A stretch of DNA of 64,000 nt from positions 23,501-87,500 of the forward strand of contig NW_027182887.1 of NCBI RefSeq assembly GCF_041146395.1, given 5' to 3'. Source of the DNA: Eulemur rufifrons. Taxonomy: Eukaryota > Chordata > Mammalia > Primates > Lemuridae. The translations under genes and the position numbers were made by a program. Under the pieces are notes generated by a model. That model did not search any database, was not told the DNA's origin, and saw nothing but the letters and a program-made list of their open reading frames with translations. Positions 21,480 to 35,400 of this stretch are shown piece after piece. Each line of letters begins with the position of its first letter. The stretch's first letter is position 1.

Positions 21480-23999
21480 ATGGGGTGGTGTTTTATAGGC
21501 ATGCTAAACTCTAGTTTGGATGAAGTTTGAGAATCACATATAAGAAAGCTTAGAGTCACTTAGAGAAAGCAAATCTCTGGGTGTGGAATGTAGGCCTGCT
21601 AAACTCTATTTTGGTTTAAGAGTGAGAGTCATATATGGGAAGGCTTACATTCCCTCAGAGAAAGCAACGACGGCGTGGTGGTTTGTAGGCATACTAAACT
21701 CTAGTTTGGAAGAAGTAGGAGAATGATATATGGGAACGCTTACATTCACGTAGAGAAAGCAATTATGGGGTGGCGTTTTTGTAGCCATGTTAATCTCTAG
21801 TTTGGAAGAAGTTAAGGAGTAATATATAGGAAAGGGTACAGTCATAGAAACCAACTCTCGGGGGATGTTTTGTACACCTGCAAAACTCCAGTTTGGAAGA
21901 AGGGGGAGAGTCATATTGGGGACCGCGTGCATTCACTCAGAGAAATCAACGATGGGATTGTGATTTGTAGGCATAGTCAACTCTAGTTTGGAAGAAGTAC
22001 GAGAATCGTATATAGGAAAGCTTACCTTCACGCAGAGAAAGCAACTATGGAGTGATGTTTGTATGCCTACTAAAATATAGTTTGGAGGAAGTTCGAGAGC
22101 CATATCTGGGAAGCTTACAGTCACTTAGAGAAAGAAACTCTCGGGGGTGTTTCGTAGGCCTGCTAAACTCTATTTTCAATGAAGTGTTAGAATAATATAT
22201 GGGAACTCAGTGAAAGCAACGTTGTGGTTGTGGTTCCTAGGCATACTAACCTGTAATTTGGAAAAAGCAAGAGAATCACATGTAGAACCGCTTACATTCC
22301 GGCACCGAATGCAACTATGGGGTGGTGTTTTGTAGGGTGCAAAACTCTAGTTTGGACGAAGTTTGAGAGTCATATATAGGAAAGTTTAAAGTCACGTAGA
22401 GAAAGCAACTCTCTGGGTGTGGAATGTAGAGTTATTTTGGTTGAAATAGTTATTTTGGTTGAAGTGTGAGAGTCATATATGGGAACGCTTACATTCACTC
22501 AGAGAAAACAACGTTTGGGTGGTGGTTTGTAGGGCATACTAAACTGTAGTTTGGAAGAAGTACGAGAGTCCTATATAGGAACACTTACATTCACACAGAG
22601 AAAGCACTTATGGCATCAGGTTTTGTAGGCATGCTAAACTGCAGTTTGGAAGAAGTTGGAGAACCTTATACAGGAAAGATTACCGTCACCTAGGGAAAGC
22701 AACTCTCGGGAGATTTTTTTTGTACACATGCTAAACTCTAATTTGGATGAAGTGTGAGAGTCAAACATGGGACCGCTTACATTCCCTCAGAGAAACAACA
22801 CTTGGGTGGTTTTTGTAGGCATACTAAATAGTTTGGAAGAAGTACGAGAATGATATTTGGGAACGCTTACATTCACACAGAGAAAGCAACTACGGGGTGG
22901 TGTTTTGTAAGCATGCTATAGTTTGGAAGAAGTTCTAAACCTGAACAGTCACTTAGAGAAAGCAACTCTTGGTGGGTGATTTTTAGGTCTGCTAAATTGT
23001 ATTTTGAAAGAAGTACCAGAGTCATATATACTAATGCTTACATTCATGCAAAGAAAAAACCATGGGGTGATGTTTTGTGGGCATGTTAACCTGTAGTTTG
23101 GAAGAAGTTGGAGAGTCTTATTTAGGAAAGCTTACAGTCACCTAGAGAAAGTAACTCTCGGGAGAGCCTTTCTTGGCCTGCTAAACTCTACTTTGCATCA
23201 ATTGTGAGAGTCAAACATGGGAATGCTTTCATTCATTCAGAGAACGCAACGTTTGGGTGGTGGTTTGTAGGCATTCTAAACTGTATTTTGGAGGAAGTAC
23301 GAGAGTCATGTATATGAACGCTTACATTCAGGCAGAGAAAGCAACTCTGGGGTCGTATTTTGTTGGCATGCTAAACTGTGGTTTGGAAGAAGTTCGAGAG
23401 TCTTATATAGGAAAGATTACAGTGACACAGAGAAAACAACTCTCGGAAGTTTATTGGTAGGCCTGCTAAACTCTAACTTGGATGAAATGTGAGAACACTT
23501 GCATTCATTCACTCAGAGAAAGAAACATGGTGATGGTTTGAAGGCATAATAACTGTAGTTGGGAAGAAGTAGGAGAGTCATATATATGAACCGTTACATT
23601 CACGCAGAGAACGCAACTGTGGGGTGACGATGTATGCATGTTAATCTGTAGTTTGGAGGAAGTGCGAGAGTCATATCTGGGGAAAATTACAGTCACTTAG
23701 GGAAAGGAACCATCCTGGGTTGGTTTGTAGATCTGCTAAATTCTATTTTGGAAACAGAGTGTGAGTCATATATGGGAACGCTTATGTTCACTCCTAGAAA
23801 GCAACCACTGCGTGGTGTTTTGTTGGCATGGTGTAGTTTGAAAGAAGTTGGAGATTCTTATATAGGAAAGTTTACAATCACCTAGAGAAAGCAAATCACG
23901 GGGTGTTGTTTGTAGGCCTGCTAAACTCTAATTAAGATGAAGTGAGAGAGGCATATATATGAACGCTTATATTGATGCAGAGAAAGCAACTATGGGGTG
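21480..23999 (+). repeat. Satellite higher-order copy 1 (diverged)
   Basis: Contains the marker monomer with GGGTGTGGAATGTAGGC (near 21,580) and the following ones in the order later seen at 24,250, 26,470 and 28,700. It is about 2.7 kb from marker to marker and more diverged than copies 2 and 3. It also has its mirror in the right arm (35.2-35.8 kb). Confidence 0.6.
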
Positions 24000-26217
24000 G
24001 TGTTTTGTAGGCCTGCTAAAATATAATTTGGAAGAAGTTCGAAAACAGACAGTCACTTAGAGAAAGCCACTCTCGGCGGTTGATTTTTCGGTCTGCTGAA
24101 TTGTATTATGAAAGAAGTACCAGAGTCATATATACAAACGCTTACATTCATGCAGAGAAAGCAACTCTGGGGTGGTGTTTTCTAGGCATGCTAAACTCTA
24201 GTTTGGACGAAGTTTGAGAATCACATATAAGAAAGCTTAGAGTCGCTTAAAGCAAATCTCTGGGTGTGGAATGTAGGCGTGCTAAACTCTATTTTGGTTT
24301 CGGAGTGAGAGTCATATATGGGAAGGCTTACATTCACTCAGAGAAAGCAACGATGGTGTGGTGGTTTGTAGGCATACTGAACTCTAGTTTGGAAGAAGTA
24401 GGAGAATGATATATGGGAACGCTTACATTCATGCAGAGAAAGCAATTATGGGGTGGCTTTTTTGTAGCCATGCTAATCTCTATTTTGCAAGAAGTTAAAG
24501 AGAAATATATAGGAAAGCGTACCGTCATTTATAGAAACCAACTTTCGGGGGATGGTTTGTAGGCCTGCAAAACTCTACTTTGGAAGAAGGGGGAGAATCA
24601 TATGGGGGACTGGGTACATTCACTCGGAGAAATCAACGATGGGGTTGTGGTTTGTAGGCATACTAAACTCTAGTTTGGAAGAAGGACGAGAATCATATAT
24701 AGGAACGCTTACATTCATGCAGAGAAAGCAACTATGGAGTGATGTTTGTATGCCTACTAAACGATAGATTGGAGGATGCTCGAGAGTCCTATCTGGAAAG
24801 CTTACATTCATTTAGAGAAAGCAACTCTCTGGGGGTGGTTCGTAGGCCTGCTAAACTCTATTTTCAAAGAAGTGTTCGAATCATATACAGGAACGCTTAC
24901 ATTCACTCAGAGAAAGCAACGTTGGGGTGGCCGTTTTTGAGCATACTAAACTCTACTTTGGAAGAGGTACGAGAGACAAATACTAACGCTTACATTAACA
25001 CAGAGAAAGCAAATACGGGGTGCTGTAGTGCAGGCATGCTAAACTGTAGATTAGAAGAAGTTCGAAAGCTGACAGTCACTTAGAGAAAGCAACTCTTGGC
25101 GGGTGATTTTTAGGTCTGCTAAATTGTATTTTGAAAGACGTACCAGAGTCATATACAAACGCTTACATTCATGCAGAGAAAGAAACTATGGGGTGATGTG
25201 TTGTGGGGATGCTAAACTGCAGTTTGGAAGGTGTTCGAGAGTGTTATATAGGATAGCTTACAGTCACCTAGAGAAAGCAACACTCGGGACAGCTTTACAA
25301 GCCTCTAAACACTAATTAGCAGCAATTGTGAGAGTCAAACATGGGAACGCTTACATTCACTCAGAGAACGCAACGTTTGGGTGGCTGGTTTTTAAGCATT
25401 CTAAACTGTATTTTGGAGGAAGTAGGAGAGTCATATATACGAATGCTTACATTCACGCAGAGAAAGCAACTCTGTGATCGTATTTTGTTGGCATGCTAAA
25501 CTGTGGTTTGGAAGAAGTTCGAGAGCCTTATATAGGAAAGATTACAGTGACACAGAGAAAACAACTCTCTGTAGTTTCTTGGTAGGTCTGCTAAACTGTG
25601 ATTTGGATGAAGTGTGAGAACGCTTGCATTCACTCAGAGAAAGAACTTTGTCGTGGTGGTTTGTAGGAATAACAACTGTAGTTCGAAGAAGTAGGAGAGT
25701 CATATATGAACGGTTACATTCACGCAGAGAAAGCAACTGTGGGGTGGCGTATGTAATCATCATAATCTGTAGTTTGGAGGAAGTTCGAGAGTCATATCTG
25801 GGGAAAATTAGAGTCACATAGAGAAAGGAACAATCGGGGGCTGGTGTGTAGGTCTGCTAAATTCTATTTTGGAAGAAGAGTGAGAGTCATATATGGGAAC
25901 GCTTATGTTGACTCAGAGAAATCAACGATGGGACGCTGTATTGTTGGCATGCTAAACTGTAGTTTGGAAGAAGTTCGAGAGTCTTATATAGGAAAGTTTA
26001 CAGTCACCTAGAGAAAGCAACTCACAGGAGGTGGTTTGTAAGCCGCTAAACTCTAATTTGGATGAAGTGAAAGAGGCATACATGGATACGCTTCATTCAC
26101 TCAGAGAAAGGTAAATTGGGGTGCCGGTTTGTAGGTATACTAACTCCAGTTTGGAAGAAGTACTAGAGTCATATATATGAACGCTTATATGGACGCAGAG
26201 AAAGCAACTATGGGGTG
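24000..26217 (+). repeat. Satellite higher-order copy 2 (2218 bp)
   Basis: Tandem partner of the next copy. Matching positions are offset by 2217-2218 bp throughout, and reading along both I noticed only some tens of differences or fewer, so identity is very high. Exact edges cannot be placed in tandem DNA. Confidence 0.82.
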
Positions 26218-28436
26218 GTGTTTTGTAGGCCTGCTAAAATATAGTTTGGAAGAAGTTCGAAAGCAGACAGTCACTTAGAGAAAGCCACTCTCGGCGGTTC
26301 ATTTTTCGGTCTGCTGAATTGTATTTTGAAAGAAATACCAGAGTCATATATTCAAACGCTTACATTCATGCAGAGAAAGCAACTCTGGGGTGGTGTTTTC
26401 TAGGCATGCTAAACTCTAGTTTGGACGAAGTTTGAGAATCACATATAAGAAAGCTTAGAGTCGCTTAAAGCAAATCTCTGGGTGTGGAATGTAGGCGTGC
26501 TAAACTCTATTTTGGTTTCGGAGTGAGAGTCATATATGGGAAGGCTTACATTCACTCAGAGAAAGCAACGATGGTGTGGTGGTTTGTAGGCATACTGAAC
26601 TCTAGTTTGGAAGAAGTAGGAGAATGATATATGGGAACGCTTACATTCATGCAGAGAAAGCAATTATGGGGTGGCTTTTTTGTAGCCATGCTAATCTCTA
26701 TTTTGCAAGAAGTTAAAGAGAAATATATAGGAAAGCGTACCGTCATTTATAGAAACCAACTTTCGGGGGATGGTTTGTAGGCCTGCAAAACTCTACTTTG
26801 GAAGAAGGGGGAGAATCATATGGGGGACTGGGTACATTCACTCAGAGAAATCAACGATGGGGTTGTGGTTTGTAGGCATACTAAACTCTAGTTTGGAAGA
26901 AGGACGAGAATCATTTATAGGAACGCTTACATTCATGCAGAGAAAGCAACTATGGAGTGATGTTTGTATGCCTACTAAACGATAGATTGGAGGATGCTCG
27001 AGAGTCCTATCTGGAAAGCTTACATTCATTTAGAGAAAGCAACTCTCTGGGGGTGGTTCGTAGGCCTGCTAAACTCTATTTTCAAAGAAGTGTTCGAATC
27101 ATATACAGGAACGCTTACATTCACTCAGAGAAAGCAACGTTGGGGTGGCCGTTTTTGAGCATACTAAACTCTACTTTGGAAGAGGTACGAGAGACAAATA
27201 CTAACGCTTACATTAACACAGAGAAAGCAAATACGGGGTGCTGTAGTGCAGGCATGCTAAACTGTAGATTAGAAGAAGTTCGAAAGCTGACAGTCACTTA
27301 GAGAAAGCAACTCTTGGCGGGTGATTTTTAGGTCTGCTAAATTGTATTTTGAAAGACGTACCAGAGTCATATACAAACGCTTACATTCATGCAGAGAAAG
27401 AAACTATGGGGTGATGTGTTGTGGGGATGCTAAACTGCAGTTTGGAAGGTGTTCGAGAGTGTTATATAGGATAGCTTACAGTCACCTAGAGAAAGCAACA
27501 CTCGGGACAGCTTTACAAGCCTCTAAACACTAATTAGCAGCAATTGTGAGAGTCAAACATGGGAACGCTTACATTCACTCAGAGAACGCAACGTTTGGGT
27601 GGTGGTTTGTAAGCATTCTAAACTGTATTTTGGAGGAAGTAGGAGAGTCATATATACGAATGCTTACATTCACGCAGAGAAAGCAACTCTGGGGTCGTAT
27701 TTTGTTGGCATGCTAAACTGTGGTTTGGAAGAAGTTCGAGAGCCTTATATAGGAAAGATTACAGTGACACAGAGAAAACAACTCTCTGTAGTTTGTTGGT
27801 AGGTCTACTAAACTGTGATTTGGATGAAGTGTGAGAACGCTTGCATTCACTCAGAGAAAGAACTTTGTCGTGGTGGTTTGTAGGAATAACAACTGTAGTT
27901 CGAAGAAGTAGGAGAGTCATATATGAACGGTTACATTCACGCAGAGAAAGCAACTGTGGGGTGGCGTATGTAATCATCATAATCTGTAGTTTGGAGGAAG
28001 TTCGAGAGTCATATCTGGGGAAAATTAGAGTCATTTAGAGAAAGGAACAATCGGGGGCTGGTGTGTAGGTCTGCTAAATTCTATTTTGGAAAAAGAGTGA
28101 GAGTCATATATGGGAACGCTTATGTTCACTCAGAGAAATCAACGATGGGGCGCTGTATTGTTGGCATGCTAAACTGTAGTTTGGAAGAAGTTCGAGAGTC
28201 TTATATAGGAAAGTTTACAGTCACCTAGAGAAAGCAACTCACAGGAGGTGGTTTGTAAGCCGCTAAACTCTAATTTGGATGAAGTGAAAGAGGCATACAT
28301 GGATACGCTTCATTCACTCAGAGAAAGGTAAATTGGGGTGCCGGTTTGTAGGTATACTAACTCCAGTTTGGAAGAAGTACTAGAGTCATATATATGAACG
28401 CTTATATGGACGCAGAGAAAGCAACTATGGGGTGGT
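26218..28436 (+). repeat. Satellite higher-order copy 3 (~2218 bp)
   Basis: Near-identical to 24,000-26,217. Examples of differences are TTTATAGG against TATATAGG near 26,913 and TGGGGTCG against TGTGATCG near 27,690. Confidence 0.82.
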
Positions 28437-31391
28437 GTTTTGTAGGCCTGCTAAAATATAGTTTGGAAGAAGTTCGAAAGCAGACAGTCACTTAGAGAAA
28501 GCAACTCTTGGCAGTGGATTTTTAGGTCTGCTAAATTGTATTTTGAAAGAAGTACCAGAGTCATATATTCAAACGCTTACATTCATGCAGAGAAAGCAAC
28601 TCTGGGGTGGTGTTTTCTAGGCGTGCTAAACTCTAGTTTGGACGAAGTTTGAGAATCACATATAAGAAACTTAGAGTCACTTAGAGAAAGCAAATCTCTG
28701 GGTGTGGAATGTAGGCGTGCTAAACTCTATTTTGGTTTAGATTGAGAGTCATATATGGAAAGGGTTACATTCACTCAGAGAAAGCAACGATGGTGTGGTG
28801 GTTTGTAGGCATACTAAACTCTAGTTTGGAAGAAGTAGGAAAATGATATATGGGAACGCTTACATTCATGCAGAGAAAGCAATTATGGGGTGGCTTTTTT
28901 GTACCCATGCTAATCTCTAGTTTGGAAGAAGTTATATAGGAAAGCGTACACTCATTTATAGAAACCAACTTTCGGGGGATGAAGGGAAGGCCTGCAAAAC
29001 TCTACTTTGGAAGAAGTGGGAGAGTCATATTGGGGACCACGTACATTGACTCAGAGAAATCGAGGATGGGGTTGTGTTTTGTAGGCATACTAAACTCTAG
29101 TTTGGAGAAAGTACAAGAATCATATATAGGAACGCTTACATTCATGCAGAGAAAGCAACTATGGAGTGAGGTTTGTATGCCTACTAAACTATAGTTTGGA
29201 GGAAGTTTAGAATCTTATATAGCAAAGCTTACAGTCACCTAGAGAGAGCAACTCTTGGGAGATGGTTTCTAAGCCTGATAATTTGCACCAACTCTTAAAG
29301 TCAAGTATGGGAAGGTTTACATCCACTCAGAACGCAAGGTTTGGGTTGCAGTTTGTGGCCTTAATTGTAGTTCGGAAGAAGTAGGAAAGTCATATATATG
29401 AACGGTTACATTCACGCAGACAAACCAGCTATGGAGTGATGTGTGTATGCCTACTAAACTATAGTTTGGAGGATGTTCGAGAGTCATATCTGGAAAGCTT
29501 GCAGTCATTTAGAGAAAGAAACTCTCGGGGGGTGGTTCGTAGGCCTGCTAAACTCTATTTTCAAAAAAGTGTTAAAATCATATACAGGAACGCTTACATT
29601 CACTCAGAGAAAGCAACGTTGGGGTGGCCGTTTGTGAGCATACTAAACTCTACTTTGGAAGAGGTACAAGAGACATAAATACGAACGCTTACATTAACAC
29701 AGAGAAAGCAAATACGGGGTGCTGTAGTGCAGGCATGCTAAACTATAGAATGGAAGAAGTTCGAAAGCTGACAGTCACTTAGAGAAAGCAACTCTTGGCG
29801 GGTGATTTTTTAAGTCTGCTAAATTGTATTTTGAAAGACGTGTCAGAGTCTTATATACAAACGCTTACATTCATGCGTAGAAAGAAACTATGGGGTGATG
29901 TGTTGTGGGGATGCTAAACTGCAGTTTGGAAGAAGTTCGAGAGTGTTATGTAGGATAGCTTACAGTCACCTAGAGAAAGCAACACTCAGGAGAGCTTTGC
30001 AAGCCTGCTAAACTCTAACAAGCAGCGATTGTGAGAGTCAAACATGGGAACGCTTACATTCACTCAGAGAACACAACGTTTGGGTGGTGGTTTGTAGGCA
30101 TAATAACTGTAGTTCGGAAGAAGTAGGAGAGTCATATATGAACGGTTACATTCACGCAGAGAAAGCAACTGTTGGGTGGAGTATGTATGCATGCTAATCT
30201 GTAGTTTGGAGGAATTTCGAGAGTCATATCTGGGGAAAATTACAGTCACTTAGAGAAAGCAACCATCGGGGGCCATTTTGTAGATCTGCTAAATTCTATT
30301 TTGAAAGAAGAATGAGAGTCATATATGGGAACGCTTATGATCACGAAAAGAAATCAACTATGGGGCGGTGGTTTTTTGGCATGCTAAACTGTAGTTTGGA
30401 AGAAGTTCGCGAGTCTTACATAGGAAAGTTTACAGTCACCCAGAGAAAGCAACTCTCGGGAGATTGTTTCTAAGCATGCTAAATTCTAGATTGCATCAAT
30501 TGTGAGAGTCAAACATGGGAACGCTTACATTGACTCAGAGAACGCAACGTTTGGGTGGTGGTTTGTAAGCATTCTAAACTGTATTTTGGAGGAAGTAGGA
30601 GAGTCATATATACGAATGCTTACATTCACGCAGAGAAAGCAACTCTGTGATCGTATTTTGTTGGCATGCTAAACTGTGGTTTCGAAGAAGTTCGAGAGCC
30701 TTACATAGGAAAGATTACAGTGACACAGAGAAAAACAAATCTCTGTAGTTTGTTGGTAGGTCTGCTAAACTGTAATTTGGATGAAGTGTGAGAACGCTTG
30801 CATTCACTCACAGAAAGAACGTTGTCGTGATGGTTTGTAGGAATAAATGCTGTAGTTCAAAAGAAGTAGGAGAGTCATATATGAACGGTTACATTCACAC
30901 AGAGAAAGCAACTGTGGGGTGGCCTATGTAATCATCATAATCTAGTTTGGAGGAAGTTCGAGAGTCATATGTGGGAAAAATTAAAGTCACCTAGAGAATT
31001 GGAACCATCGGGTGTTGTGTAGGTCTGCTAAATTCTATTTTGGAAGAAGAGTGAGAGTCATATATGGGAACGCTTATGTTCACTCAGAGAAATCAACGAT
31101 GGGGCGCTGTATTGTTGGCATGCTAAACTGTAGTTTGGAAGAAGTTCGAGAGTCTTATATAGGAAAGTTTACAGTCACCTAGAGAAAGCAACTCACAGGA
31201 GGTGGTTTGTGGGCCGCTAAACTCTAATTTGGATGAAGTGAAAGAGGCATACATGGATACGCTTCATTCACTCAGAGAAAGGTAAATTGGGTGCCGGTTT
31301 GTAAGTATACTAACTCCAGTTTGGAAGAAGTACGAGAGTCATATATATGAACGATTATATGGACGCAGAGAAAGCAACTATGGGGTGGTGT
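28437..31391 (+). repeat. Satellite higher-order copy 4 (~2.96 kb, rearranged)
   Basis: Follows copies 2 and 3 closely for the first ~0.6 kb, then carries additional monomers and shuffled blocks. It ends where the block with CACAGGAGGTGGTTTGT and GGTAAATTGGG recurs at about 31,195-31,300. Confidence 0.6.
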
Positions 31392-32408
31392 TTTGTAGGC
31401 ATGATAAAATATAATTTGGAAGAAGTTCGAAAGCTGACAGTGACTTAGAGAAAGCAACTCTTGGCGGTTGATTTTGAGGTCTGCTAAATTGTATTTTGAT
31501 AGAAGTACAAGAGTCATATATAAAATCGCTTATATTTATGCTGAGAAAGAAACTATGTGGTGATGTTTTGTTGGCGTGCTGAAATGTAGTTTCGAAGAAG
31601 TTCGACAGTCTTTTATAGGAAAGCTTACAGTCCCCCAGAGGAAGCAACTTTCGAGAGATAGTTTGTAAGCCTGCTAAACTCTACTTTGCATCATTTGGAA
31701 CAGTCATACTTGGGAACGCTAACATTCTCTCAGAGAACGCAACGTTTGGTTGGTTGTTTGTAAGCATACTAAACTGTATTTTGGAAGAAGTAGCAGAGTC
31801 ATATATATGAGTGCTTACATTCACGCAGAGAGGGCAACTATGGGGTGGTGTTTTGTAGGCATGCAAATCTCTAGTTGCGAAGAAGTTAAGAGTAATAGGA
31901 AAGCTTACAGTCTCACAGAGAAAGCAACCCTTGGGGGCCGGTTTGTAGTTCTGCTAAATTCTATTTTGGATGAAGTGTGAATCATAAATGGGAACGCTAA
32001 CATTCACTCAGAGAAAGCAAGGTTGCGGTGGTGATTTTTAGTCACACTAAACTGGAGTTTGGAGGAAGTACGAGAATAAAAGAATGCTTACATTCACTCA
32101 GAAAAAGCAACGTTGGGGAGGTGGTTGGTAGGTGTACTATACTTTGGAAGAAGTACGAGCGTGATGCATAGGAACGCTTACATTCACGCAAACTATGGGG
32201 TGGCCTTTTGTTGGCATGCTAAACTATGTCCCAAAGTCATATATAGGAAAGCTTATAGTGAGAGAAAGCAACTCTCGGGCGGTGTTTTGTAGGTCCGGCA
32301 AATTGCATTTTGAAAGCAGTCTGAGATTCATATAAGGGAAGGCCTATATCCACTCAGAGAAAGCAATGTTAGGCTGGTGGTTTGTAGGCATACTAAACTG
32401 TATTTTGG
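31392..32408 (+). repeat. Satellite, partial fifth higher-order copy to the inversion point
   Basis: Starts like the other copies (GGCATGATAAAATATAATTTGG, then CTTGGCGG), becomes more diverged, and stops inside a monomer at ACTGTATTTTGGA. Confidence 0.6.
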
Positions 32409-32420
32409 AACTCATATGTA
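32400..32420. other. Satellite inversion junction
   Basis: A + monomer is cut after ACTGTATTTTGGA and continues as an inverted monomer (CTCATATGTATGACTCTC). There is no spacer and no intact local hairpin, because the joined monomers are at different phases. Confidence 0.85.
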
Positions 32421-35400
32421 TGACTCTCACACTTGATCCAAATTAGAGTTCACCAGGCCTATAAACCACATCCTGAGAGTTGCTTTCTCTAGGTGAATGT
32501 AAGCTTTCCTATGTAAAACTCTCGAACTTCTTCCAAACTAAAGTTTAGCATGCCAACAATACACCACCGCATCGTTGCTTTCTCTGAGTGAACATAAGCA
32601 TTCCCTTATATGAATCACTTTTTCCAAAATAGAATTTAGCAGACCTACAAACCAGTCCCCGATGGTTGATTTAGCTATGTGACTGTAATTTTCCCCAGAT
32701 ATGACTCTCAAACTTCCTCCAAAGTATAGATTAACATGCGTACATACACCACCCAACAGTTTCTTTCTCTGCGTGAATGTAACTGTTCATATATATGACT
32801 CTCCTACTTCTTCCGACCTACAGTTATTATGCCTACAAACCACCACCCAAACGTTGTGTTCTCTCCGTGAATGTAAGCTTTCCCATATTTGACTCTCACA
32901 ATTGCTGCTAATTAGTGTTTAGAGGCTTGCAAAGCTGTCCCGAGTGTTGTTTTCTCTAGGTGACTGTAGCTATCCTATATAACACTCTGGAAGTCCTTTC
33001 AAACTGCAGTTTAGCATGCCAACAACACATCACCCCATAGTTTCTTTCTCTGCATAAATGTAAGCGTTTGTATATATGACTCTTGTACGTCTTTCAAAAT
33101 ACAATTTAGCAGACCTAAAAATCACCCGCCAAGAGTTGCTTTCTCTAAGTGACTGTCAGCTTTCGAACTTCTTCCAATCTATAGTTTAGCATGCCTGCAC
33201 TACAGCACCCCGTATTTGCTTTCTCTGTGTTAATGTAAGCGTTCCTATGTATGTCTCTCGTGCCTCTTCCAAAGTAGAGTTTAGTATGCTCAAAAACGGC
33301 CACCCCAACGTTGCTTTCTCTGAGTGAATGTAAGCGTTCCTGTATATGATTCGAACACTTCATTGAAAATAGAGTTTAGCAGGCCTACGAACCACCCCCA
33401 GAGAGTTGCTTTCTCTAAATGACTGTAAGCTTTCCAGATATGACTCTCGAACATCCTCCAATCTATCGTTTAGTAGGCATACAAACATCACTCCATAGTT
33501 GCTTTCTCTGCATGAATGTAAGCGTTCCTATAAATGATTCTCGTACTTCTTCCAAACTAGAGTTTAGTATGCCTACAAACCACAACCCCATCGTTGATTT
33601 CTCCGAGTGAATATACCCAGTCCCCCATATGACTCTCCCCCTTCTTCCAAAGTAGAGTTTTGCAGGCCTACAAATCATCCCCCGAAAGTTGGTTTCTATA
33701 AATGACGGTACGCTTTCCTATATATTACTCTTTAACTTCTTGCAAAATAGAGATTTGCATGGCTACAAAAAAGCCACCCCATAATTGCTTTCTCTGCATG
33801 AATGTAAGCGTTCCCATATATCATTCTCCTACTTCTTCCAAACTAGAGTTCAGTACGCCTACAAACGACCACACCATCGTTGCTTTCTCTGAGTGAATGT
33901 AAGCCTTCCCATATATGACTCTCACTCTGAAACCAAAATAGAGTTTGGCACACCTACATTCCACACCCAGAGATTTGCTTTAAGCGACTCTAAGCTTTCT
34001 TATATGTGATTGTCAAACTTCGTCCAAACTAGAGTTTAGCATGCCTAGAAACCACCCCACAGTTGCTTTCTCTGCATGAATGTAAGCGTTCATATACATG
34101 ACTCTCGTACTTCCTCCAAAATACAGTTTAGAATGCCTACAAACCACCACCCAAACGTTGCGTTCTCTGAATGAATGAAAGCATTCCCATGTTTGACTCT
34201 CACAATTGATGCAAAGTAGAGTTTAGCAGGCCAAGAAAGGCTCTCCCGAGAGTTGCTTTCTCTAGGTGACTGTAAGCTTTCCTAAATAAGACTCTCCAAC
34301 TTCTTCCAAACTACAGGTTAACATGCCCACAAAACATCACCCCATGGTTTTTTCTTTGCATGAATGTAAGCATTAGTATATATGACTCTGGTACTTCTTT
34401 CAAAATACAATTTAGCAGACCTAAAAATCACCCACCAATAGTTGCTTTCTCTAAATGACTGTTCAGGTTTGGAACTTCTTCCAAACTATAGCATGCTTAC
34501 AAAACACCACCGCGTAGTTGCTTTCTCTGTGTGAATGTAAGCCTTCCCAAATATCATTCTCGTACTTCTTCCAAACTATTTAGTATGCCTACAAAAACCA
34601 CCCCAGTGTTGTTTCTCTGAGGGAATGTAAGCGGTCCCATGTTTGACTCTCACACTTCATCCAAATTAGAGTTTAGCATGTGTACAAAAAAAATCTCCCG
34701 AGAGTTGCTTTCCCTAGGTGACGGTAATCTTTCCTGTATAAGGTTCTCCAACTTCTTCCAAACTGCAGTTTAGCATGCCTACAAAACCTGACGCCATAAG
34801 TGCTTTCTCTGTGTGAATGTAAGTGTTCCTATATAGGACTCTCGTACTTCTTCCAAACTACAGTTTAGTATGCCCTACAAACCACCACCCAAACGTTGTT
34901 TTCTCTGAGTGAATGTAAGCGTTCCCATATATGACTCTCACACTTCAACCAAAATAACTCTATTTCAACCAAAATAACTCTACATTCCACACCCAGAGAG
35001 TTGCTTTCTCTACGTGACTGTAAACTTTCCTATATATGACTCTCAAACTTCGTCCAAACTAGAGTTTTGCAAGCCTACAAAACACCACCCCATAGTTGCA
35101 TTCGGTGCCGGAATGTAAGCGGTTCTACATGTGATTCTCTTGCTTCTTCTAGGAACCACAACCACAACGTTGCTTTCACTGAGTTCCCATATATTATTCT
35201 AACACTTCATTGAAAATAGAGTTTAGCAGGCCTACGAAACACCCCCGAGGGTTGCTTTCTCTAAGTGACTGTAAGCTTCCCAGATATGGCTCTCGAACTT
35301 CCTCCAAACTATATTTTAGTAGGCATACAAACATCACTCCATAGTTGCTTTCTCTGCGTGAAGGTAAGCGTTCCTATATACAATTCTCGTACTTCTTCCA

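Larger units (their letters stand above)
20201..32408 (+). repeat. ~94 bp satellite array, + orientation
   Basis: About 12.2 kb of tandem monomers with a start-to-start distance of roughly 91-96 bp. The pattern is TGTAGGC.TGCTAAACTCTA, then GTTTGGAAGAAGT.CGAGAG, TCATATATAGGAACGCTTA, CATTCACTCAGAGAAAGCAA and a short GGGGTGG-type spacer. Single monomers are quite diverged from one another, but groups of ~24 monomers recur, giving higher-order repeats of ~2.2 kb. The sequence is not telomere-like. I do not recognise it as a named satellite. The many 60-114 codon frames here are periodic by-products of the monomer. Confidence 0.93.
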
